A stretch of DNA of 64,000 bases from Thiospirochaeta perfilievii (lineage in GTDB: Bacteria; Spirochaetota; Spirochaetia; DSM-2461), in NCBI RefSeq assembly GCF_008329945.1, contig NZ_CP035807.1:806001-870000 (forward strand). Direction: 5' to 3'. Shown here one piece after another: positions 55,100-62,997 of this stretch. The position numbers and the translations under genes are program-made. The notes beneath the pieces were generated by a model, which did no database searches, was not told the origin of the DNA, and saw only the letters and a program-made list of their open reading frames with translations. Position 1 is the first letter of the stretch; every line of letters starts with the position of its first letter.

Positions 55100-55936
55100 A
55101 TGGTAAAAATTAGAGTAATTTCAAATAATAATGCTTTAGAAGGGTTTACCAATGAACATGGATTCTCAGTTTTAATTGAAACAGAAACAAGTTCAACCCT
55201 ATTGGATACTGGAAGTGGGGAAGCATTTATTCATAATATTAATATATTATCTATAGATATATCAAATATAGATAGTCTTGTACTTTCCCATGGTCACTTT
55301 GATCACTGTGGTAATATTAACTATATATTAAATAATAATAACAGAATAAAAATTTATCATCACCCCCAGCTTTTAGTAGAGAGATACTCTATCCATAAAG
55401 ACCGAGATCCAATGGTCAAGTTTATTGGTGTAAATGAGGTAAATAAGAAATCACTTAAAAATTGCCACTCTTTTTTGACAGAAGATATAACCAAGATATC
55501 AAATAATATTTTTATCACAGGGAGTATTCCTAGATTATCTAATGAAGATACAGGTGGACCTTTTTTCTTTGACACAATTGGAGAGAAGAGAGATCTGATT
55601 TTAGATGATCAAGCTATATGGTTAAATACCAAGAAAGGTTTATTAATTATTACAGGTTGTTGCCACTCAGGGATAATAAATACAGTTGAATATATAAAAA
55701 AATATAGCGGAATAGATAGAGTTTATGGAATAGTTGGAGGTCTTCACCTTTCAAAAGCCTTAGATAAAAGAGTTATTGAAACTACAAAATATCTGAACTC
55801 TTTAAACCTAACAATGATTGCACCAGGACATTGCACAGGGGATCATATTGTGGAAAAACTTAATAAAGATCTTAACTGTAGGGTTATAGATGTTTATGCA
55901 GGTTTAGATATTATTTTAGATGTAAATATAGATTAA
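55100..55936 (+). CDS. MBL-fold metallohydrolase of the ORP-like cluster
   Basis: A 278-residue metallo-beta-lactamase-fold protein with the metal motif SHGHFDHCGN, TGCCHSGIINT and GGLHLSKA, and a final PGHCTGDH. It resembles archaeal 7,8-dihydropterin-6-methyl-phosphate synthase-like proteins that often sit beside NifX-type genes in anaerobes. It precedes the three NifX-family genes by 64 bases. A redox or cofactor role is inferred from this context only. An AGGAG site precedes the ATG. Confidence 0.88.
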   Translation: MVKIRVISNNNALEGFTNEHGFSVLIETETSSTLLDTGSGEAFIHNINILSIDISNIDSLVLSHGHFDHCGNINYILNNNNRIKIYHHPQLLVERYSIHKDRDPMVKFIGVNEVNKKSLKNCHSFLTEDITKISNNIFITGSIPRLSNEDTGGPFFFDTIGEKRDLILDDQAIWLNTKKGLLIITGCCHSGIINTVEYIKKYSGIDRVYGIVGGLHLSKALDKRVIETTKYLNSLNLTMIAPGHCTGDHIVEKLNKDLNCRVIDVYAGLDIILDVNID

Positions 55937-55964
55937 TATATTCGTTTTTTAATATATATTATTA

Positions 55965-55990
55965 TTGACTTATTGTAGGTTTAGCTACAA
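55965..55990 (+). promoter_or_regulatory. Promoter-like box with internal inverted repeat before the first NifX-type gene
   Basis: TTGACT at 55965-55970, then TTGTAG-GTTTAG-CTACAA (55973-55990), a perfect 6-bp dyad. A weak -10 (AAACTT) would end 6 nt before the ATG. There is no ribosome site. Confidence 0.4.
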
Positions 55991-56000
55991 ACTTTAACTT

Positions 56001-56330
56001 ATGATAGCAATTCCAGTAGTTTCAAAAAAAATAAAAAGTAATATTTCCATCTGTTTTGGTAGATGTAACTACTTTGCAGTGGTAGATGATAATGGTCAAA
56101 TTACTTTTTTAGAAAATAAGTGTAAAAATAGTCCAGCAGAGGCTGGTATCATAGCAGTCAAGTTATTACTAGAGAATAATATTAAAATTATAATCTCTAG
56201 TAATATCGGTTCTACCACAAAAAGTTATTTAAAAAACAGTTCCATAACAGTATATGATGCAGGGAATTTAGAGACAGCGGATAAGGCCCTTTCCTTTTTA
56301 AAGTTAAATAAATTAGTAAAAATGATTTAA
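56001..56330 (+). CDS. NifX/NifB-C-terminal family protein, copy 1
   Basis: A 109-residue member of the dinitrogenase iron-molybdenum cofactor biosynthesis family (PF02579): IAIPVVSKKIKSNISICFGR, CNYFAVVDDNGQITFLENKC, IIISSNIGSTTKSYL. It is related to copy 3 at 57063-57422 (FGRCNYF and QITFLEN in both) but more diverged, and the glycine-rich end of the fold is altered. The family binds metal-sulfur clusters such as FeMo-co precursors or the Mo-Cu cluster of orange protein. No nitrogenase genes are present. Confidence 0.88.
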   Translation: MIAIPVVSKKIKSNISICFGRCNYFAVVDDNGQITFLENKCKNSPAEAGIIAVKLLLENNIKIIISSNIGSTTKSYLKNSSITVYDAGNLETADKALSFLKLNKLVKMI

Positions 56331-56341
56331 TTCTTGTAAAT

Positions 56342-56396
56342 TGCATATGCACACTATTGACAACAACACTCTACAGGTACATAATGTGCATATACA
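56342..56396 (+). promoter_or_regulatory. Promoter of the ORP-like operon flanked by inverted half-sites
   Basis: TTGACA (56357-56362), 17-bp spacer, CATAAT (56380-56385). TGCATATGCACA lies just upstream (56342-56353) and the inverted TGTGCATATACA lies at and after the -10. A repressor dimer pair, possibly the DUF134 protein of this operon, could bind both. Confidence 0.65.
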
Positions 56397-56416
56397 CAGA
56401 ACTTAAGGAGGATAAT

Positions 56417-56764
56417 ATGAGAATTGGAATACCAACAAACGATAGAAAAACAGTAGAGGGTCACTTTGGACATTGTAAAGAATTTGTACTTTTTGACATT
56501 GAAGATGGGAAAGTTACTAATACTAGTTATGTAACTCCTCCAGCCCACGCACCAGGAGTTATACCTAAATTTCTAGCGGACAACAAAACAAATGCAATTA
56601 TATGCGGTGGAATGGGTCAAATGGCTATTAACATTTTTAAAGAGAATAACATTGATGTTATTTTAGGCGCTCAAGGATCTGTAGATGAAAATCTACAGGA
56701 ATTTATTAAAGGTGAATTAGAGTCAACAGGTACAGCCTGTGAACATGACCATGATCACCACTAA
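56417..56764 (+). CDS. NifX/ORP-like metal-cluster protein, copy 2, with His-rich tail
   Basis: About 115 residues in the PF02579 family: MRIGIPTNDRKTVEGHFGHC, FVLFDIEDGKV, PGVIPKFLADNKTNAIICGG, MGQMAINIF. The C-terminal tail HDHDHH could bind metal. An earlier in-frame ATG at 56357 falls in the -35 box, whereas ATG 56417 follows AAGGAGG, so it is the start. Among the three copies this most resembles Desulfovibrio ORP-type proteins by its GHFGHC start. Confidence 0.9.
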   Translation: MRIGIPTNDRKTVEGHFGHCKEFVLFDIEDGKVTNTSYVTPPAHAPGVIPKFLADNKTNAIICGGMGQMAINIFKENNIDVILGAQGSVDENLQEFIKGELESTGTACEHDHDHH

Positions 56765-56775
56765 GGAGAATTAAC

Positions 56776-57066
56776 ATGAACGGAAATAGAAAAGGACCAG
56801 AAAATAAAGGAAGTAAAACAGGTAGGGGATTAGGTTTTTGTACAGGACAAAACAAAGCAGGTAGATATTTTGAAACCAATACAGAGGGTAAAACCGTTGA
56901 GTTTGGTTTGCAACAGGGTAATGGGATGAAAAACCGTGGACGTCGAGGAATGGGTCAAGGCCTAAGAATGGGTCAAGGCCTAAGAATGGGTCGAGGAATG
57001 GGTCGAGGAATGGGCCGAGGAATGGGTCAAGGCCTAAGAATGGGCAGAACTGAGGAGAATGCATGA
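56776..57066 (+). CDS. DUF5320-like small protein with Gly-Met-Arg repeats
   Basis: A 96-residue protein. The start has the DUF5320-like pattern KTGRGLGFCTG. Residues about 57-90 are simple repeats of MGQGLR and MGRG, very basic and Met-rich. Such proteins are frequent in NifX/MinD-type clusters of anaerobes, but their role is unknown; metal or nucleic acid binding is possible. AAGGAG precedes the ATG and the stop overlaps the next gene (ATGA). Confidence 0.8.
   Translation: MNGNRKGPENKGSKTGRGLGFCTGQNKAGRYFETNTEGKTVEFGLQQGNGMKNRGRRGMGQGLRMGQGLRMGRGMGRGMGRGMGQGLRMGRTEENA
56950..57039 (+). repeat. In-frame tandem repeats of 18 and 12 bp
   Basis: ATGGGTCAAGGCCTAAGA occurs twice, then three 12-bp ATGGGTCGAGGA-type units, then the 18-bp unit once more. 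All units are multiples of three, so length changes would keep the frame. Confidence 0.95.
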
Positions 57067-57422
57067 TTATTGGAATCCCTGTAAAAGAGAAAGGTGCTGA
57101 TCCACTGATTGATGAGCGATTTGGACGTTGCAATTACTTTTGTATTATAGACGATAAAGAGCAAATTACTTTTTTAGAAAATAGTGCAAAGGATCAGGCA
57201 TCTGGTGCAGGTGGTCAATCAGTTAAATTATTAGCTGATGAAGATGTGGATACAATAATATCACCCCATATTGGACCTAAAGCAATGGATGCAATAAAAC
57301 TACTGAATATTAATGTTTTTTCCCTAGGAGACTCTATAACAGTAACTCAGGCGTTAAAAAATATTAAGGCTGGGAAATTAGAATTAGTAGATTCAGAAAA
57401 AAAAGGTTTAAAAAGGGTTTAG
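57063..57422 (+). CDS. NifX-family metal-cluster protein, copy 3
   Basis: A 119-residue PF02579 protein: MIIGIPVKEKGADPLIDERF, GRCNYFCIIDDKEQITFLEN, ASGAGGQSVKLLADEDVDTI and ISPHIGPKAMDAIKLLN. It has the fuller AGGQ glycine segment that copy 1 lacks. It overlaps the DUF5320-like gene by 4 bases and abuts the first MinD-type ATPase, so it is in the same operon. Confidence 0.9.
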   Translation: MIIGIPVKEKGADPLIDERFGRCNYFCIIDDKEQITFLENSAKDQASGAGGQSVKLLADEDVDTIISPHIGPKAMDAIKLLNINVFSLGDSITVTQALKNIKAGKLELVDSEKKGLKRV

Positions 57423-57423
57423 G

Positions 57424-58260
57424 ATGAACATAGTTGTTTTAAGTGGTAAAGGTGGGACAGGTAAAACAACTGTATCTATAAATCTTGAAGCTGTATCTGG
57501 TAATAATACATCATTATTAGATTGTGATGTAGAAGAACCCAATAGTCATCTATTTTGTACTAAGCCATTTGATACTATAGATGACGTTGGTGTTTATTAT
57601 CCAGAAATTTCAGAAGATTTATGTATACACTGTGGAAAATGTGGATCTTTCTGTCAATTCCATGCAATCTTAAATACTAAAAGAGCAAATATTGTTATGC
57701 CAGAATTATGTCATGATTGTGGTGGTTGTAAGTTAGTTTGCCCTGTGGATGCAATTGAATTTAAGTCAAGAAGTATTGGAAGTATAAGAAAGGGGAAAAC
57801 TGATAAAAACCAAAATTTTATTGATGGAATTTTAAATACAGGAGAGTTCTCTAGTACCAAGATAATCCAACAAGTCTTAAAAGAAGGTCTAACTACAGAT
57901 GATAGAATTATCGATGCACCCCCAGGTTCTGCATGTGCTGCTGTAGAGACAGTCCAAGGTGCTGACTTAGGATTAATAGTAACAGAACCAACTCCCTTTG
58001 CTTTAAGTGATATGAAGATGGTTGTTGAGATGTTAGAAAATCTGAACATAGAAACTGCTGTTTTTATTAACAAGTCTGGAGAGAACGAAGAAAAACTTAT
58101 TGAATATTGCAAAGAAAAAAAATTACCTATATTGGGAAGACTTCCATTTAATAACAGTTATGCACAAAGCTATGCAGAGGGAAAAGTTTTAGTAAATGAG
58201 TTTCCTGAGGTAAAAGAGATATTTACAAACCTATGGAGGATTATAAAAGATGAGTATTAA
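57424..58260 (+). CDS. MinD-superfamily ATPase with inserted ferredoxin domain, copy A
   Basis: A 278-residue protein of COG1149 type. Deviant Walker A SGKGGTGKTT at the N-terminus, switch DCDVEEPNSH, then two [4Fe-4S] sets (CIHCGKCGSFCQF and CHDCGGCKLVCPV) inserted, and IIDAPPGSAC. These paired ATPases accompany NifX/ORP proteins and are thought to use ATP to assemble or deliver metal-sulfur clusters. It overlaps copy B by 11 bases. Confidence 0.92.
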   Translation: MNIVVLSGKGGTGKTTVSINLEAVSGNNTSLLDCDVEEPNSHLFCTKPFDTIDDVGVYYPEISEDLCIHCGKCGSFCQFHAILNTKRANIVMPELCHDCGGCKLVCPVDAIEFKSRSIGSIRKGKTDKNQNFIDGILNTGEFSSTKIIQQVLKEGLTTDDRIIDAPPGSACAAVETVQGADLGLIVTEPTPFALSDMKMVVEMLENLNIETAVFINKSGENEEKLIEYCKEKKLPILGRLPFNNSYAQSYAEGKVLVNEFPEVKEIFTNLWRIIKDEY

Positions 58261-59104
58261 AGAGATTGTATTCATATCTGGAAAGGGTGGTACAGGAAAA
58301 ACAACTATGACCTCCTCATTCATCCCTAGGTTTGAAAATTTAGTAATTGCAGATTGTGATGTAGATGCACCAGATCTTGATATATTATTAAAACCACAAA
58401 TATTAACAACAGAGGACTTTATAGCAACAACAAAAGCTGTTATAAATAGTGATAAGTGTTTAAATTGTGGAAAATGTATAAGTTTTTGTAATTTTAATGC
58501 TATTGAAGCTGGTGATAAAACTCCAATAATTAAAGAGTCTCACTGTGAAGGGTGTAAAACATGTACCCTAGTTTGTAAGCCAAATGCTATAGAGATAAAG
58601 CCTTATAAAACAGGTGTTATTTATAAATCCACAACAGATTATGGTAGTATGATACATGCAAGACTAACTCCCGGAGAAGAGGTATCAGGAAGACTTGTTT
58701 CAGAAGTTAGAAAACGCGCAAAATTAACAGCTGAGAATAATAATAATGAGATAATTATTATAGATGGACCTCCAGGTATCGCTTGTAATGTAATTTCTGC
58801 AATTACTGGATCAAGCCTGGCTATTATTGTAACAGAACCAACAGTTTCAGGGTTTCATGATCTTGTTAGAGTTAACGATACTGCAAATAAACTTAGAGTT
58901 AAATGTGCAGTTATTATTAATAAGTTTGGATTATCTGATAGATATACTAAAGAGATTGAAGATTATTGCGAAAGGAATAGTATATCAATTTTAGGTAAAG
59001 TATCACTAAACAAGGAAATTTTAAGAAGTGTGAACAAACTAGAAATCCCTAATATAAATAACCATGATATGGTTAACAAAATAAAGGAAATAATTTATAA
59101 TTAG
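58250..59104 (+). CDS. MinD-superfamily ATPase with inserted ferredoxin domain, copy B
   Basis: A 284-residue paralogue of the preceding protein: SGKGGTGKTTMTSS, DCDVDAPDLD, CLNCGKCISFCNF, CEGCKTCTLVCKP, IIDGPPGIAC and TEPTVSGFHDL. Two such genes in tandem are typical, suggesting an obligate heterodimer. GGAGGA precedes the ATG within the end of copy A. Confidence 0.92.
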   Translation: MSIKEIVFISGKGGTGKTTMTSSFIPRFENLVIADCDVDAPDLDILLKPQILTTEDFIATTKAVINSDKCLNCGKCISFCNFNAIEAGDKTPIIKESHCEGCKTCTLVCKPNAIEIKPYKTGVIYKSTTDYGSMIHARLTPGEEVSGRLVSEVRKRAKLTAENNNNEIIIIDGPPGIACNVISAITGSSLAIIVTEPTVSGFHDLVRVNDTANKLRVKCAVIINKFGLSDRYTKEIEDYCERNSISILGKVSLNKEILRSVNKLEIPNINNHDMVNKIKEIIYN

Positions 59105-59116
59105 ATAAGAGGGATT

Positions 59117-59398
59117 ATGCCAAGAAGAAGAAAAAATCGAAACTGTAGGATACTAGATGGGGATAGAAATTTCAAACCTTCTGGTATTCCTAGATCCGAA
59201 CTTAATAAAATAATCCTTGACCTTGATGAATTCGAGGCATTAAGACTATGTGACTATGATGGTCTCAATCAAATTGAGGCTGGTGAAGCATTAGGTGTTT
59301 CAAGGGGAACAGTTCAAAGGCTCTTACTATCAGGTAGAAAAAAAATTGTTGAAGCTATTTTAGATTCTAATGAGCTCATTATTAAAGGTAACCATTAA
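59117..59398 (+). CDS. DUF134 family DNA-binding protein
   Basis: A 93-residue protein: start MPRRRKNRNCRI, then LDEFEALRLCDYDGLNQIEA, and a sigma-like HTH GEALGVSRGTVQRLLLSGRK. DUF134 proteins are small HTH regulators found beside NifX/MinD-type genes in anaerobes. It may act on the inverted TGCATATGCACA sites of this operon. AGAGGG precedes the ATG. Confidence 0.9.
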   Translation: MPRRRKNRNCRILDGDRNFKPSGIPRSELNKIILDLDEFEALRLCDYDGLNQIEAGEALGVSRGTVQRLLLSGRKKIVEAILDSNELIIKGNH

Positions 59399-59490
59399 CC
59401 ACTAAGATATAAATTAATACCTATACTGATATTAGGGATTTTTTTATCAATCTATATGCAAATTCAAATATATATACAAGGAGATATGTT

Positions 59491-60831
59491 ATGATAAATT
59501 TTATATCATTATTACAAAAAAAGTTAGTTATAGTTATACCTATAGTCATGTTATTAGGTTTTTTATTTGGCATACAAAAGGATGTTTCATTTTTAAAGGG
59601 AGGGATTATTCCTTTAACATTTTTAATGGTCTACCCTATGATGGTAACACTGCCATTAAAAAAAGTGCTAGAAGGGGGTGATTCAAAGGTTCAGCTTACG
59701 GCACAATTTATAAACTTTGCAGTAACACCATTTATTGCATATGGCTTAGGTATTTTATTTTTTCCAAACAGTAAATTTTTAGCTCTTGGACTACTTCTAA
59801 CAGGGTTATTACCTACTTCAGGAATGACAATTTCATGGACTGGTATGGCAAAGGGTAATATGGCTGCAGCTGTTAAAATGACTGTATTAGGCCTTTTAAT
59901 AGGTTCTCTACTCACACCTGTCTATATAAAATTTCTAATGGGAGCATCTGTAGAAATAGATATAATAGGAATATTCATACAGGTTGCTGAGATTGTAGTG
60001 CTTCCATTAATTCTTGGAAATATTACACAAAAAATATTAATATCTAGGTTTGGAATGGCCCATTATCAAGAGAAGTTAAAGAAAAATTTCCCTCCATTCT
60101 CTACTTTAGGAGTAATTGGTATTGTGTTTGTTGCCATGGCACTTAAAGCTAAAAGTATTATGGGTAATCCATCAGCCCTTCTAATAATTTTTATTCCCCT
60201 ACTACTTCTATATATCATCAATTTTTTAATTAGTACTATTATAGGGAAGATGTTCTTTAAACGAGACGATGCTATTGCCCTTCTTTATGGAACAGTTTTA
60301 AGAAATCTATCAATTGCTCTAGCTATTGCTATGACTGCCTTTGGGAAGGAAGGTGCCGATATTGCCCTAGTAGTAGCCCTTGGATATATAATTCAAATTC
60401 AGTTATCAGCATGGGCTGTTAAATTCACTGATAAAGTTTATGGCCCAGCGGGTGTTACAGAATCCTCAAATATTATGCACTATGGCATATATACGCTTCA
60501 TAGTAGAAATACGGTAAATGATGCTTTAAAAATGTTAGCAACTGAAGATATACACTCTATAGTAGTTATTGATGATTTGGAGAAACCTATTGGGATATTA
60601 ACTCAAAAAGTAATTATTAAGTTACTTGCAAATAAAACACCTAAAGATACAGTAATATCAGATTGCACTTTAGAGCCTGTAATTACCACTGGTCTTCATA
60701 TACCTATAGAAAAAATAATAAAAACGATGGATGAGAATCAAGAGTTTAAAGTTCTTGTAACTGATGTTAAAGAGAACATAATAGGGGTTCTTACCGCAAG
60801 TGATATCATAAAATCAACTATAAATAAATAA
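59491..60831 (+). CDS. BASS/ACR3-like transporter with two C-terminal CBS domains
   Basis: A 446-residue protein. Residues 1 to about 315 have about 10 helices of the bile acid:Na+ symporter/arsenite ACR3-like superfamily (PLTFLMVYPMMVTLPL, LLPTSGMTISWTGMAKGNMA, YGTVLRNLSIALAIAM). Residues about 325-446 hold two CBS motifs (MHYGIYTLHSRNTVNDALKM, IEKIIKTMDENQEFKVLVTD). CBS pairs sense adenine nucleotides. ACR3 proteins normally lack CBS. The gene directly follows the ORP-like operon and may move a metal or oxyanion needed for it. The ACR3 Cys motif is absent, so arsenite is doubtful. Confidence 0.82.
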   Translation: MINFISLLQKKLVIVIPIVMLLGFLFGIQKDVSFLKGGIIPLTFLMVYPMMVTLPLKKVLEGGDSKVQLTAQFINFAVTPFIAYGLGILFFPNSKFLALGLLLTGLLPTSGMTISWTGMAKGNMAAAVKMTVLGLLIGSLLTPVYIKFLMGASVEIDIIGIFIQVAEIVVLPLILGNITQKILISRFGMAHYQEKLKKNFPPFSTLGVIGIVFVAMALKAKSIMGNPSALLIIFIPLLLLYIINFLISTIIGKMFFKRDDAIALLYGTVLRNLSIALAIAMTAFGKEGADIALVVALGYIIQIQLSAWAVKFTDKVYGPAGVTESSNIMHYGIYTLHSRNTVNDALKMLATEDIHSIVVIDDLEKPIGILTQKVIIKLLANKTPKDTVISDCTLEPVITTGLHIPIEKIIKTMDENQEFKVLVTDVKENIIGVLTASDIIKSTINK

Positions 60832-60846
60832 AGTATTTCCAAAGTG

Positions 60847-60885
60847 GGGCTTTGCTATAATATAAATGCAAAGTCCTTTTTTTTT
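60847..60885 (+). terminator. Rho-independent terminator after the transporter-CBS gene
   Basis: GGGGCTTTGC and GCAAAGTCC pair with a 12-nt loop (one G-T pair), followed by about nine T. Confidence 0.85.
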
Positions 60886-60894
60886 ATTTTTTCA

Positions 60895-60922
60895 TTGACA
60901 AAAGCTCTTTTATAGTTATTAT
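60895..60922 (+). promoter_or_regulatory. Promoter of the SLAC1-like gene
   Basis: TTGACA (60895-60900), 16-bp spacer, TATTAT (60917-60922). A leader of about 25 nt with AGGAG leads to the ATG at 60953. Confidence 0.65.
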
Positions 60923-60952
60923 ATACAGAAAACAATATATTCAGGAGTTAAT

Positions 60953-62071
60953 ATGAATAAGAAATTTTCACCATTAAGCTTTTTATCATCTCTAGGAGCA
61001 GGAGGAATTGCAATAATCCCATTTGCCTTTTTCCAGTATACCTATCACACTAAACCAGGTTTAGTTACATTCAACGCAATAGATCATGGAAGTTTAAATT
61101 TTGCCCAATTAGGACTATTTTATTTTTTTGAAACTGTAATGATAATTTTTACACTAATTCACTTTTTTTTAACTTTTAAAAATCTAAAAGAGTTAAATTA
61201 TTGGTCAAAAACCGATGAGTTTAAGACTTTTACTCAAGATCCACTAAGTAATGCTGCTTTAATGACTCCCTTTTTATCATTAGCAATGACAATGAATGTT
61301 TTTATTGGACCCATAAGGTTCTTTATTCCATTCTTTTCAAAGAATTTTCAAGGTATGATGTTACCAGCACTTATTGCGCTAATAATATTAGCTTCTGTCG
61401 CCCTATATTGGGAAATAAAGCTATTAAAGATATCCTTTGTTAATAGTTTTGATGTTAGTAAAATTAACTTTGGATGGTTAATTCAACCCTTTGCACTTGG
61501 AATGATTGCAGTTACAGCATCAGGGATAGCAGCTATGTCTAAAACTGAAACTTATGCTCACATTGGCGCATTTATCACATTTACAATGGGTTCAATGGCA
61601 CTTTTCCTTTTAGCAGTAAAACTAAACTCTATTTTTAAAAGTCACTTTGCTGCAAAAGGATTACCAGCTAAACAGTTTATGCCTAGCTATTTAATTGTTT
61701 TACCTATAGTAACAATTTTATCTATAGCAGGATTTAGATTAACCCACTACTTCCACAACTTTTTTCATGTAGATCTTCACGCTTTAGGTATAATAATTAT
61801 AGCTGGTTCTTTCGCCTTTGAAACTTGGTACCTACTATTTGGATTAGCTCTTTTAAAGAATTACTTAAAAGATGATTTTAAACTAAAAGAGTATTATGTA
61901 TCCCAATGGGGTTTAGTATGTCCATTTGTAGCATATGGAACACTAGGTACTATGATGTGGCGAAATTTTGTACCAAATCTACTTCTATATGTAGTAATTA
62001 TTATAAGTGCCCTAACAGCTATAACATTCTTTATTATATTAGCTAGGAAGCAGATTAAATACGCAAAATAA
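60953..62071 (+). CDS. Ten-helix membrane protein, possible SLAC1/TDT-family transporter
   Basis: A 372-residue protein with about 10 helices. The segments LGAGGIAIIPFAFFQYTYH, LMTPFLSLAMTMNVFIGPIR and AFETWYLLFGLALLKNYL recall the voltage-dependent anion channel/tellurite-resistance (SLAC1/TehA) fold. The match is by eye and remote, so other families are possible. It lies alone between a terminator and a hairpin, with a strong promoter. The substrate is unknown. Confidence 0.6.
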   Translation: MNKKFSPLSFLSSLGAGGIAIIPFAFFQYTYHTKPGLVTFNAIDHGSLNFAQLGLFYFFETVMIIFTLIHFFLTFKNLKELNYWSKTDEFKTFTQDPLSNAALMTPFLSLAMTMNVFIGPIRFFIPFFSKNFQGMMLPALIALIILASVALYWEIKLLKISFVNSFDVSKINFGWLIQPFALGMIAVTASGIAAMSKTETYAHIGAFITFTMGSMALFLLAVKLNSIFKSHFAAKGLPAKQFMPSYLIVLPIVTILSIAGFRLTHYFHNFFHVDLHALGIIIIAGSFAFETWYLLFGLALLKNYLKDDFKLKEYYVSQWGLVCPFVAYGTLGTMMWRNFVPNLLLYVVIIISALTAITFFIILARKQIKYAK

Positions 62072-62079
62072 GAGATAGA

Positions 62080-62105
62080 GGTACTTCTTAATTGAAGTAC
62101 CTTTT
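62080..62105 (+). terminator. Rho-independent terminator after the SLAC1-like gene
   Basis: GGTACTTC (62080-62087) and GAAGTACC (62094-62101), 6-nt loop, followed by TTTT. Confidence 0.75.
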
Positions 62106-62135
62106 AAATATACTTATTTTATGGTTATATTATTT

Positions 62136-62891
62136 ATGGATAATTTGAATTCAATAATTGATTTAAAAAGGTTAAACCTTATAAAAAAACAAATAACCCC
62201 AAGGGAATCTAAAAAGTTAGAGAAGAAATTAAGTTTACTTTTTAAAGGTTTTAGTAAGGATAGTCTGAATTTTATATCTATAATTGATAGATTTAATGAT
62301 CCCTCCTTTGATCAGAATAAATTAGAAAAATATAATACAGGTACTAGAGAAATAGTTATTATAAATAGAGATTATAAAATAAAAGATGCTATTTCCAATA
62401 TCTTAAAAGAGGACTTTATAGGTTTTGATACAGAACAGAGACCGACATTTAAAAGGGGTGAGAAACAAAAAAACTTTGCACTAATTCAGATAGCAACAAA
62501 GGACTTCTGTTACCTATTCCAGACTAAATATTTACATGATATTAAACCAATTATTAAAATTATAACTAATGAGAAAATAATTAAAGTTGGATTTGATCTT
62601 AAAAATGATAATAAAGAGTTTAAAAATCAACTTAATATTGAACCAAAAAACATATTTGACCTATCTCCTTTTATGAAAAGAAATCTACTTCATAAAAATC
62701 AAATAGGAGTAAAAAATAGTGTTGCACTTATTCTTTTAAAGCAAATGCAAAAGTCTAAAAAGATTGCTATGTCAAACTGGGAAAATAGGATTTTAAATGA
62801 AAATCAGATAAAATATGCCTCCGAAGATGCAACAGCACCCTATGATATTTTTAGTTATCTATACAATAATTTCCCAACAATAATAAGCTAA
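62136..62891 (+). CDS. DEDD 3'-5' exonuclease domain protein
   Basis: About 251 residues. A basic N-terminal third precedes a DEDDy exonuclease domain like RNase D or the WRN nuclease: Exo I FIGFDTEQRP, Exo II VGFDLKNDNKE and Exo III YASEDATAPYDIF (Asp and Tyr). It should trim RNA or DNA ends in the cytoplasm. Bacterial RNase D has HRDC domains that are absent here, so it is a stand-alone nuclease. ATG 62121 is also in frame; neither start has a clear ribosome site, and I place it at 62136. Confidence 0.82.
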   Translation: MDNLNSIIDLKRLNLIKKQITPRESKKLEKKLSLLFKGFSKDSLNFISIIDRFNDPSFDQNKLEKYNTGTREIVIINRDYKIKDAISNILKEDFIGFDTEQRPTFKRGEKQKNFALIQIATKDFCYLFQTKYLHDIKPIIKIITNEKIIKVGFDLKNDNKEFKNQLNIEPKNIFDLSPFMKRNLLHKNQIGVKNSVALILLKQMQKSKKIAMSNWENRILNENQIKYASEDATAPYDIFSYLYNNFPTIIS

Positions 62892-62960
62892 AAAACCTCA
62901 TCAAGGATGAATTATTATTGATAAGTAGAAGTACAGCCTTTTCTACGGGACTATACTCTA

Positions 62961-62997
62961 CTCTTAATTATTACATAATTTTGAGAGTTATTTTTTT
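62961..62997. terminator. Hairpin between convergent genes
   Basis: CTCTTAATTAT and ATAATTTTGAGAG pair imperfectly and lead into a T run on the plus strand. It probably ends the exonuclease transcript. Confidence 0.5.

Noticed and set aside
59491-60831. Calling the transporter an arsenite exporter (Acr3)
   Set aside because: The typical Acr3 cysteine is not visible, CBS domains are attached and no ars genes are near.
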